A stretch of 64,000 nt of DNA from Branchiostoma floridae (Eukaryota > Chordata > Leptocardii > Amphioxiformes > Branchiostomatidae), in assembly GCF_000003815.2 (NCBI RefSeq), contig NC_049992.1, forward strand, positions 5,577,839 through 5,641,838. Direction: 5' to 3'. Positions 45,418-55,218 of the stretch are shown here, piece after piece. Within the stretch, counting starts at the first letter, position 1. Each line of letters begins with the position of its first letter. The translations under genes and the position numbers were made by a program. The notes under the pieces were generated by a model, which was not told where the DNA came from, made no database searches, and saw nothing but the letters and a program-made list of their open reading frames with translations.

Positions 45418-46085
45418 TAATCGTGGATTTCAATATCGATACTAATAACAAAAAATCCTACTTATACTGTATCTTACTATTTTTTTTTGTTGCATTATGA
45501 TATAAGAGTTGTGGCATCTAAATGATTATTTCAAATTTGTTTATTGCATCATGTCTGTACTTGAGTAAAGAAATGAGAATGGATGATGCCAGTGGTGACA
45601 CAGAGTCACGAGGGGCGGGGGGGGGGGGGGGGTTACTGTTCTACAATGTCACGAGATGACTACGTCAGACCGCCAGTCACAAGATTGCATGGAACCGATG
45701 CAATACTTGAATTGCATCAAACCTACGCAATGTCTGGATTGCATGAACGCAACACAATGCCTTGCAAATCTCTCACCCTACCGGTTTGGCAACTTCTGTC
45801 TTGCTCAGATGTCAAAGGGCGACAGCAAGGGTGACAACAGAGTCACGAGATGGTACTGTTCGTCACTGTCACGAGATGATTAAGTATGACCATCAGTCAC
45901 AAGATTGCATGGAACCGATGCAATACTTGAATTGCATGAAACGAATGCAATGCCTGGATTGCATCTCACCATACTGGTTTGACAACTTCTGTCTTGCTCA
46001 AATGTCAAAGGGCGACTAAAAGAGAGCAGCCTGTAGTTTGCTCGGATTTAAAGACCCATGCCTAGTGACACGGAAGGGGCTTCGA
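45418..46085 (+). repeat. Satellite-like block, copy 1
   Basis: Holds two repeats of about 245 bp starting tggtgacacagagtcacgag (about 45592 and 45834). Each contains short words such as gattgcatggaaccgatgca, ggattgcat and caacttctgtcttgctca. A G-run lies at 45616-45631. Short ORFs here are repeat artefacts. Confidence 0.75.
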
Positions 46086-46093
46086 AATCCTAA

Positions 46094-46316
46094 TACTGTA
46101 ACATTAAAATGCATTTAAGTTCGCGGGGATTTACTCTCGCGGTAGCGGGAAAATGGAGTGTTCGCGGTGACTTTAAGTTCGCGTACCTCGTGCCATGGAC
46201 TGCAGTCTTATACTATTATATAGAAATGTTCGCGTTGGATTTAACTTCGCGGTGAAGTGGTCACCGCGAAAACCGCGAACATAAAACCACCGCGAACATT
46301 TCTGCATTTACAGGAT
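46094..46316. mobile_element. TACTGTAAATGCA MITE, copy 2
   Basis: Reverse-oriented relative of 38691-38898: starts tactgtaacattaaaatgca, ends catttctgcatttacagga, with gcgaac and ccgcg words inside. It lies between the two satellite-like blocks. Confidence 0.85.
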
Positions 46317-46334
46317 ACTAGTACCCGTACGTTA

Positions 46335-46985
46335 CAATCATGGATTTCAATATCGGTCCTTCATATATCTACGCATTTCTTTTATTTTAATGTCACAGGT
46401 GGGGCATCTAAATAATCAAATTTGTTTAAATATTCAAGTCTGTTGCACTATGTAGTACTTGAGCAAAGAAATGGATAGATGATGCCAGTGGTGACACAAA
46501 GTCACGAGAGGGTGTGTTTCGTCATTGTCACGAGATGATTACGTAAGACCGCCAGTCACAAGATTGCATGGGACCAATGCAATACTTGGATTGCATGAAA
46601 CCAGCGCAATGCCCGGATTGCATGAACGCAACACAATGCCTTACACATCTCTCACCAATACCGGTTTGGCAACTTCTGTCTTGCTCAGATGTCAAAGGGC
46701 GGCAGCAAGGGTGACACAGAGTCACGAGATGGTACTGTTCGTCACTGTCACGAGATGCTTAAGTATGACCATCAGTCACAAGATTACATGGAACCGATGC
46801 AATACTTAAATTGCATGAAACCAATTACACAATGCCTGGATTGCATCTCACCATACTGGTTTGGCAACTTCTGTCTTTCTCAGATGTCAAAGGGTGACTA
46901 AAAGAGAGCAGCCTGTAGTTCGCAGGGATTTATAAACCCATGCTCAGTGACACGGAAGGAGCAGTCGAAATCCTCATATAGCTAG
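46335..46985 (+). repeat. Satellite-like block, copy 2
   Basis: Repeats the order of copy 1: atcatggatttcaatatcgg, ggcatctaaat, gatgccagtggtgacacaaa, two internal repeats, then gactaaaagagagcagcctg. The spacing from copy 1 is about 915 bp. Confidence 0.75.
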
Positions 46986-47781
46986 AGGGGTGACGCAATA
47001 TCTAGCGCTTGCACTGAATTAGACATAAAAAACAACAATGCTTTGAACCATTAAAAAGCCTTTCTTGGTGGAATATATGTGTTGTGAAAATATGGTTGTT
47101 TACGTATGCCAATTTTGTAACATTTAGTTTTCTCTCCTTAAGCATTGCATTTTTAAGGCACGCATAGATCTACCTAGCAAATACCTCCAGTGAATCGTGC
47201 GACATTAGAAAAAAAAAAAACGAAAAAAACGCAGGCAAGGCCACAAAACATGTAAAACATCAACCACTGCCGTCTACTTGGAGTTAGCTCTGACCAGCAC
47301 TGTAATAGCGCCACCTGGCAGCTTGCCAAAAACTGCACATCCTCTCTATTGACAGATGCTGGTGTAGCTATTCATGTACAAAAGGTCAAATCTGTTCTTG
47401 ACTCGTCCCACATGTACGAACGAATCTGGATCAATACATTTTACGCTTCACTGCATCCATGGGGAGTTTTCCTACAGGTGACGTGCTCAACAATTGCATG
47501 ACATCATTTGCACGTGACACCACGAGAACGATATTACACAGTCAATGATTTTAATCTGTGTAGTGACCTTTATATGTTTTCGTCTAGAAAAAAACCCTGC
47601 ATTTCAAGGAATCCCAGCTGGTCTGAAGGAATAGAATTACTTTTGTGTAACGTTATAGAAAGAGGCCTAAGAAAGGATTTTACAAATTCAAACTACTACA
47701 CGTCGGTAGCGTGTGTACTGAGGGATTTTTAACATTGCGTCATAGGCCAAAATTAGATCACCTGACGAGATAGACCAGTTA
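46986..47781. other. Upstream region of the TCAF-like gene
   Basis: No exon recognised. A run of A lies at 47210-47222. The promoter is presumably here or in an unseen 5' exon. Confidence 0.4.
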
Positions 47782-50700
47782 ATGACTGTTAAGCAACCAC
47801 GCCTCGTCTGTGCTTATATAGCCTTCGTTCTGATAGCTGCGTGTATCTCAAAACAGGCCTCAGTATTGTGCAGACATTTCAACTCGTCACTACAACCAGA
47901 GCGTGAATTCGAAGCTACAGTCCTATTGTCCTGTCTTGCAGCATTGAGCCAGATTCGTGAAAATCAGTTCCACAAAACGTCTCACAACATGGCAAAGACA
48001 ACGTCTTCAAATGACAGTTGGAGGGACGAGCTTCTTAAAGACGTGAAGACGATCCCGAAGGTTGGTGTACCGGGGATCATTGAGGTGTTGGGAGACCAGG
48101 CGGAACCCATGTTACTAGACGATCGGGGGAGGGCCATCATGGCGGCGGCCACGTATGGATCCGGCAAGATCGTAGCCTTCAGTCATAACGGCTACATTAA
48201 ACAGTTCCGCGAGGGGAAAAACAAGAAGTTTGAGAACCTAAATCGCAACATTCGCACCTGGCTGGGAATGAAGGAAGGAGGCGACGTCACCTTCGGGGAC
48301 AGTCTCAAAAATGTTGCTGACATCCCGAAATCAGGTGTTTTGGTCATCGCAGGCGGAGGCGACAGGCTCAAGAAATTTGTGCCGGGTATTTTGGAGTTTG
48401 TCCAAGGGGGAGGGGGATTCTTGTGTGGTGTGTGCCCGTGGGGATGGTTGGAGAAGCGCCCCAATGCAACTATCGACGGCATGGCACTGCAGCAGATTGT
48501 GAAGGAGGCTGGCATGTCGTTTACAGGAGACACCTGTGAAGTGCAGAAAGGATTCAGCGCAGCGAAGTGCAAGGATGATGTGGAGAAAGCGCCGGTTTCT
48601 GTGAAGAAGCAAGCCGCCGACGTTGCTAACACCACTCCGGAGAGCTGCGCCAAAAAACGCGCTGAGAAGCCCGCGGAAACATGCTCGTCCCAGAGCATGG
48701 CAAAGGCGACGTCTCCAAGTGGAAGTTGGAAAGACGAGCTGCTGAAAGATGTCACGACGGTCCCGAAGGTCGGTGTGCCTGGGAACATCGTGGTGTTCGG
48801 AGACCAGGCGGAACCCATCTTACTAGACGATCGCGGTAGAGCCATCATGGCTGCAGCTACGTATGGATCTGGCAAGATCGTAGCCTTCAGTCATAACGGC
48901 TACATTAAACAGTTCCGCGAGGGGAAAAACAAGAAGTTCGAGGATCTGAATCGCAACATTCGCACCTGGCTGGGAATGAAGGAAGGAGATGACGTCACCG
49001 ATGCTTCCAACATCAAAGAAGCCGCGGAAATCCCTAAATCTGGAGTTCTTTTGGTCGCAGGTGGAGGAGATAAGGGGAAGAAGCTGATCCCGGACGTCTT
49101 GAAGTTTGTTAGAGAAGGAGGGGGGTTGCTGTGTGGTGTATGCCCGTGGGGGTGGTTGCAGAAGCGCCCCCGCAAGACCATCGACGACATGGTACTGCAG
49201 GGGATCCTGAACGAGGTTGGCCTGTCCTTCACGGCAGAAACCTGCGCAGCAAAGAAGGAAATCAGTGCCGCTGAGAGCAAGGAGAAGGCTGAGATCTCGC
49301 ACCTCGGCCGGGCCCTGAAGGCCATCGACTTGGATCCGGACTCCGTGGAGAAGTACGCCGAGACCGTTACCGAAAACGCGCACTCCATCCCGGACAAGTG
49401 CTTCGAGAAGCGCCTGAACGCACCCATGGAGAAGTGCTACGAGAAATGCATCAAGAAACACAAGGACTGCATCCCCAAGGGCGGTAAGAAGAGGGTCAAG
49501 GACAGCAGAGGACGCGCCGTCGTCTCACTGACCACAGGCTTCTTGGAGAAACAAGCCAAGATGGGAAAAGAAGTGAAAGCACCTGGCATCAACGACTTCC
49601 CAGGAGACTTCGAAGAGGAGCCGCAGCTGCAATGCGCTTCCGTCATCATCAAATCCGCCAGGAAAGAGCGCCACTCTACGGGATACTACCTCCCTGCTGG
49701 CAAGGTCTTGACGATCAAGGCCACCACTACCGGAGAGCACCTCGATGACTGGCGGGTGAGAGTCGGCGCCCACTCCGACAACTTGAGCGGGAAGAAGAAG
49801 TTCAAGAGGTGGCCGAAGTTGAGCGTGGTGAAACGTCTGGAAGCTGAGACGAAGATCAGCTCACCTTACGGTGGTCTCATCTACTTCGAGAGTCCGAAAG
49901 AGGCGGGAGATTTAACAGCATCGATGGAAAATGTCGTGGAGGCGCCGTTCTACGATTTGGAGGACCCAAGGAGCGTCCAGAACTGGTCTGAGCGGAGGAA
50001 GGCCCCGGGACTGTGGGCGGACCTGGCCGGGGAACATATCATCTTCACCCTGCCTGCCGCGTCCGTACGGGACCTGGAGGACCCGAGTGAGGGACTGCGG
50101 GCTTGGGACGACGTCGTGAAGGTGGGTGGAGTGATTCGGGTGAAAAATGCACTTTTTGCACTGTGTATATCTTAATGCATGGTTTCTGTTAGTTAAGCTG
50201 GTTTGCCATCTTTCATCACATGCCTATCAGTGCAAATGTTATGAATTGAAAAGGGATAAGGTGTTAAAGCATATATGGGTTACATTTTTTGTTGCTTGTA
50301 TTTCTTTCAGCAACGCTATATTCATTTCTTGTTCTCCAGGCCCACCACGAGCTGCGCGGTACGAACCCTAGCGGCGAACATCGGCAGCGCATCGTGCCTG
50401 ACCGCCAGCCCAAGGCGGGGTGGATGCACGCCGGGTACCCCATCGTCACGAACATGGACATCGCCGCGCGAGACAAGTTCATCCTGGACGGGAAGAAGAT
50501 ACGGAAGGCCGGCAACTGGGGACTGTTCCACGAGCTGGGACACAACATGCAGAGGAAGTGGTGGACTTTCGAGGGCACCGGGGAGGTAAGGGATTCAGGC
50601 TTTGAGAGAGAGTAATAACTTTATTGCGCAACAATTGTACAAGGTACAGAGTACAAACCATGACATCTATCATTACAAAACTACAGTTCTATGAGGCTAA

Positions 50701-52025
50701 TCTACACGACGCAAGGGTGCATAGTATGGGTTAAAAATGGTCTTTTACAATCATTATGGGGATTTCCAGCAGCTAGACATACCAAGAAAGAATAGTTTAT
50801 GATNNNNNNNNNNNNNNNNNNNNNNNNNNNNNNNNNNNNNNNNNNNNNNNNNNNNNNNNNNNNNNNNNNNNNNNNNNNNNNNNNNNNNNNNNNNNNNNNN
50901 NNNATGTTGTTTTACACGCACAGGTGACATGTAACGTGTTCACCCTACACGCCATGGATGTGGTGGCTAAGAGAGACCCCTGGCGACATCCGTGGGTACG
51001 GAACAAGTGGCCCGCCATCGAACAGTTCTTCAAGGTAGGCCCTATACTTCGCTGTTCAACATGTTATATTTCCTGAAAGTTATTAGTATGTCTTTGCTGG
51101 TATGTTTTCTTCTTCTGTGATAATAAACCAATCAGTCTTTCAGTTCTAGCCAACGGTTACATCAGCATTGTTTTGTTGTTTGTTTATAAGTGTTTGTATT
51201 GACTACCCCCTCAGGACGGCGCTCAACACGATGTGTGGAAGAAGAAAGCAGGTATAGCCCTGGCCGTGTACGCCCAGCTAGCTCACCACTTTGGCTGGGA
51301 ACCTTATAAAAAGGTCGGTACTAAAGCGGCTAACGTCACATTTCAAAACTGGGGCCTGGCCGGGCTGTTTGTGGAGATGAAATATAGAAAAGCATATGTA
51401 AGAATATACACAAATAATGCCTACGAGTACGACTATTCTCTTTACGTTTTGTGTAGTTTGGTTTTTGTGTAGTTCCATGAACAAAACTTTTTGTCCACGG
51501 AAGCTGCCCGGCTGGGCCCCTGTTTGGAAATGTGACGTAGTCCTAAGGCTTGGGTCAGAAGTAGAAAAGGGCTCCTGCCGGGCAGTTCACGGGCTGTTCT
51601 TTACACTTTCGGTCGTGACCCCTACTTAGCCTCTCGGACGGGTTGTTTATGGTACAACAGGCACAGAAAAATCTTATATGGAAAAATCATCTATATAGTA
51701 AGAAAATGTTGGTTAATTTTTTCCCTTCCAATGTCCTTACTCCTATTTTTACCAATTTTCACAGGTATTCCGTCAATACGAAAAGGATCCCAAGAAGAAA
51801 CAGCCGGAGAACAACAAGGAGAGGATCGTCTTGTGGATCGTCCGTTTCTCCGAAGAGGTCGGCCGTAACTTGGTTCCACTCTTCGACTTCTGGGGCTTCC
51901 CACACATCGAGGAAGCGCAGGCCCAGGTCTCGGGACTGGAGGCGTTCCTCCCCGACGACGATCTCACCGCCCTCGCGCCGGAACGGCTAGCGGAGATCAG
52001 GGGCAAATACAACATACAGACCTGA
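47782..52025 (+). CDS. TCAF-like M60 metallopeptidase with duplicated N-terminal domain
   Basis: Exons are 47782-50121, 50340-50585, 50924-51034, 51215-51313 and 51765-52025: 3057 nt, 1018 residues, all phase 0. The N-terminal 70 residues include a signal-like stretch (LVCAYIAFVLIAACIS). Two near-identical domains follow at about 70-275 and 306-510 (LLDDRGRAIMAAATYGSGKI VAFSHNGY ... GVCPWGWL), resembling the TCAF/FAM115 N terminus. A Cys/Lys-rich linker leads to the M60 domain. Exon 2 carries the zinc site FHELGHNMQR, and EVTCNVF follows on exon 3. Known family roles are TRPM8 regulation (TCAF, protease-dead) or mucin cleavage (M60). The intact HELGH suggests activity here. Translation may instead start at Met70 (47989), which matches the start of repeat 2. 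An assembly gap lies in intron 2. Confidence 0.85.
50609..50720 (-). repeat. Retroelement 3' tail in TCAF-like intron 2
   Basis: Read on the minus strand it ends ttgcgcaataaagttatta, as in the copy at 1422-1470. It lies just before the sequence gap. Confidence 0.65.
50804..50903. other. Assembly gap (100 N)
   Basis: Exactly 100 Ns, a conventional placeholder for unknown length. It lies in intron 2 of the TCAF-like gene. The flanking exons join in frame, so no coding exon need be missing. Confidence 0.98.
51505..51640 (+). repeat. Dispersed repeat in TCAF-like intron 4
   Basis: Starts gctgcccggctgggcccctg then ttggaaatgtgacgta, matching the right arm of 9820-10059. Its end (gccgggcag, cgtgacccctac) also matches 56285-56360. 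Confidence 0.65.
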
Positions 52026-52332
52026 AGAGGATCATCAATACTGATATCCAATCACTTCAGAACGTAAGCTCGCGAGAGTTACGGACACGTGATCTTAGTA
52101 ACACGTGATCATCCGTATACGTGTCGTCAGCAATTGGTCAAACTTACCAGGAAGTGTGTACATTTGTGTTGGAAGAAAGCTTTTTACTATGTTTATGATT
52201 ACTACCAACACAGATTAGCTTCCATGATGGAGATAGTTGCCTTACAATACAAAGTCCTGTACTTTGGTTTAGAATTCAGAATATATGTTTTACTGTGTAG
52301 TTTTTCAAAAAAAGGGGGGGGCTCAATGTACT

Positions 52333-52440
52333 TGATAGATCTGTATCTGTATTTATATAGCCGGTATAACCACCCTTCGGCGTAACACACCAGCTAAGAT
52401 GGGTGTGGTATTGATTGATTTGAGCTAAGAGTTTTCTATC
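52333..52440 (-). repeat. Reverse copy of the LINE 3' tail
   Basis: Reverse complement of the tail at 11100-11212 (shared tataaccacccttcggcgta, tagccgg). Lies in the TCAF-like 3' flank. Confidence 0.7.
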
Positions 52441-52968
52441 TAAGTGCAATTACCATTAAGGTTGTAGTTGGTGACAAACAGTCATTTCCGGCAATATAAA
52501 AGTACCAAGAAAATAAAGGAAAGTAGCTCTGTACGTTAAAACATTGGAAGCTTTGAAGTTTTTTATAATCTTAAAGTGAAATTATTATTAAGGTTTTAGT
52601 TGGTGACAGTCATATCCGGCAATTTAGAACTATAAGTGTTGGAGAATTGTGTCTTTTGAGATATTTCTAAGGTTAGGAGGAAAGTGGTTCTGTATGAAGA
52701 AGTTTTGGGTCATCATTTAGGGCATGGCATCTGATCGAATTGTAAACAGACTCTAGTCTCTTCAATTTTCCTACGTTGGCGTCATCACCTATTTCATGAT
52801 GCGTATCAACTACGTATACGTGGTATTTATCTATTTATTTGGTGTATAATCATATATATTCACGGATAACAGTAATTCGAGGGGAAGTAAAGTCGTTTGC
52901 ATTGTTAGTGAAGCAGATGTTGTTCGGAACTCTTGTGTGATTATCATAGTTCTTTTTATGTCATGGTC

Positions 52969-52974
52969 AATAAA
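52969..52974 (+). terminator. Candidate poly(A) signal of the TCAF-like gene
   Basis: AATAAA about 940 bp after the stop. No earlier canonical signal was noted, apart from one in a dispersed repeat. Confidence 0.35.
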
Positions 52975-53237
52975 AGAAATAGTTCAATGAAAAAAATACA
53001 GTGTGCGACTATTCAAGTACATGTAGGTTAAAAACTAAAACAGTATCAAGTAATACTAACTGGCGTATATCTTGCGATGCTCCTTCGCTCGAGCTCGAGG
53101 GTACTTGTAACACTTTGCTTTCTTCAACTAATATCTAAGTGAGAGTTCAAAGCAGGTTCTAAAATTTCAGCCAATGTTGCCCTATGTGCATCTTTTTTTA
53201 TCTACACAGAAATGGAGATATAGTTTTGAGTGTGCAC

Positions 53238-53262
53238 ATGTGTGTGTGTGTGTGTGTGTTTG
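53238..53262. repeat. (GT)n microsatellite
   Basis: Short GT run. ORFs over it are artefacts. Confidence 0.85.
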
Positions 53263-54279
53263 TTTGTCTTTCCGGATTTTTTGGTACTCAACAAAGCTCA
53301 AAAACAATTACATGGATTTCAATGATATTTCACATGTTTGCAGGTGTATGGAAGGTCAAATTTTGGTCCCCTGGTATGTAACTTTGGTCCTGCAGCAGAG
53401 AACAAATGGACGATGTTTTCCTTAAACAAGTGTGATGACTAAGCACAGTTCAAGAAAACACTGACACTTTTTATTTGACTTATTTGTCCTAAGCTTATTT
53501 TTGTACAGAGTCGAAGACCATATTGAAAAACAGGCCTAAAATGAATCCAATGAATGCCAATTAAAGTTGGTTGATCACGATCATCGACAGAGAACGAATT
53601 TTATTCTTTGGTATACTTCTAGCCATAACAACGCCTTTAGCATGATATTGTCGAACACAAAGCAAGTACAATGAACTAGTAAATTGAGAAATACACTGCC
53701 CTGGGCACCATGAAACACCGGCATCTTACTCGCAACATTCGATTGGTGTTTTTGGCAATGTTGTACACGGTTCTAGCATATACTACAGTGGATCGGAGAA
53801 AGAAATACAGACAAAGGTGACATTTTCTATAGATATGTTTATTTATTAGTGTTTAATACTGAATAAACATGAATTCTATGCTGTAACGCTTGATGTGCCT
53901 TTTGAATACCAGGACACACCAGATTAAAAATCAGCAACTACTTTTATAATCTTCACTGAGATGTTCTTGTGTAGTTCATGTTCATTAATATCATTACTAT
54001 TCCTTCTATAACTATGAACATGTTTGAAACTATATGCATGTTTTAAATTATAGCACGATACATAAGGCATCAATGCGTGAAGTATTTAGTCATGAAACGT
54101 GTATCTCGTATCGTCGTGGACTGCCAGTGTCGGTCACATACGGCATTTTGAATTCATTACATTTTGCAGCAACTTTCTGACCAACTCCAAATCATCCTTC
54201 ATAGAATAAACTAAAGTCGGTGAAAGCATTCCCTTTTAGAAAAAAATATTTAAAAATAGTCAAGTTTTGAAATGGCTTG
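53263..54279. other. Intergenic, no gene seen
   Basis: AT-rich. No domain-bearing ORF and no clear repeat ends. Confidence 0.5.
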
Positions 54280-54537
54280 ATCAGTGTTCTAGCCAGCCTG
54301 ATTCCCCTGGATTTTGAACGAAAGGCGCAACAATCCTAGGGCAGCTAGGGGGAAAAGTTTGAAATCTTAACCCTCTAAAATGTTTTTTCTTTGATTTTGA
54401 GAGGTAAATATTGCTGGCAGACTTAGATTGGTTCCGTTATTATCTTTACAAGCGGTTTTTGTCCAACAAAGAGGACAAAATGGCAGCAAAATCCCGTCAA
54501 AGGATGGAAGGACGGACGCTAGCTAGAACACTGAGTT
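54280..54537. mobile_element. Inverted-repeat element with agtgttctagc ends
   Basis: Left tcagtgttctagccagc, right gctagctagaacactga. The interior has gaaaggcgcaac and ggatggaaggacggacgc and no ORF. Confidence 0.7.
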
Positions 54538-55218
54538 TGATTTTCAATATCAATATCAAAATGTAATTTGTATTTTTTTTTGTATCTTTCGCAAATATGG
54601 GGGTGAGAATGGTACAATTGTGTGGGAATATAAACTATTTAAGGCAATACAAATATCAGTCTCCTTCTTATATAAACATTAATATTTCCAGTCATATCAT
54701 CTTACAGTAACATTGATATGTTCTGACAGTTCATTTAAGTTACGCTGACGAAAAGTGATGAAACTGACCTCCGTATCTTATTTCGTTATAGAGACTGACT
54801 CATGTTGAAATATCATTTACCTGGATATGCCACCTTAATGAACACATTGAAAACTAATCGCTTTGTTGAAGAAGTTCATCAGTCACGGGAGAAGGAGGCA
54901 GATGATTTACACACGCCAAACCTAATCTCGTGCTCTCTCGCGAGATCGAGACTAGGTCACTCTCCGTGAACAAGATGGACTGTCAGCCGTCGAAAATTTG
55001 GAGGTATATACACTACCTTTCAAAACAGAAATAGCTTGAAGAAGATTTGGAGTAATCGTTTTGTTATTGAGATATGACACAGAATAACGGATTTCCCTGG
55101 GAATTGGATACCAGATTAGTATTCAAAAACACAGTTTGTATACAGGCTTTCTAAGGATGTTGACAATAAAGATGGAGCAAGAAGTAATTGAATGTCAAGA
55201 TCCGGTCTCTGATCTTTA

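Larger units (their letters stand above)
43656..45490 (+). repeat. Tandem duplication, unit 2 (split by about 720 bp)
   Basis: Bases 43659-43960 repeat 42462-42760 and 44683-45490 repeat 42759-43640. The piece 43963-44680, absent from unit 1, lies between them. The order of blocks is the same as in unit 1. See the finding for interpretation. Confidence 0.8.

Noticed and set aside
45560-46910. Candidate CRISPR array or coding repeat (gattgcat words)
   Set aside because: Eukaryotic context, units of variable length, no constant-size spacers, and frames broken between units.
48192-49461. Long minus-strand open frames (227, 212 and 175 residues)
   Set aside because: They are antisense shadows of the GC-rich, internally repeated TCAF-like exon. 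Their sequence simply repeats with the duplication and has no domain.
51233-51472. 79-residue ORF running past exon 4 of the TCAF-like gene
   Set aside because: It reads through the gtcggt donor into the intron. Joining 51313 to 51765 restores the family-typical YKKVFRQYEKDP.
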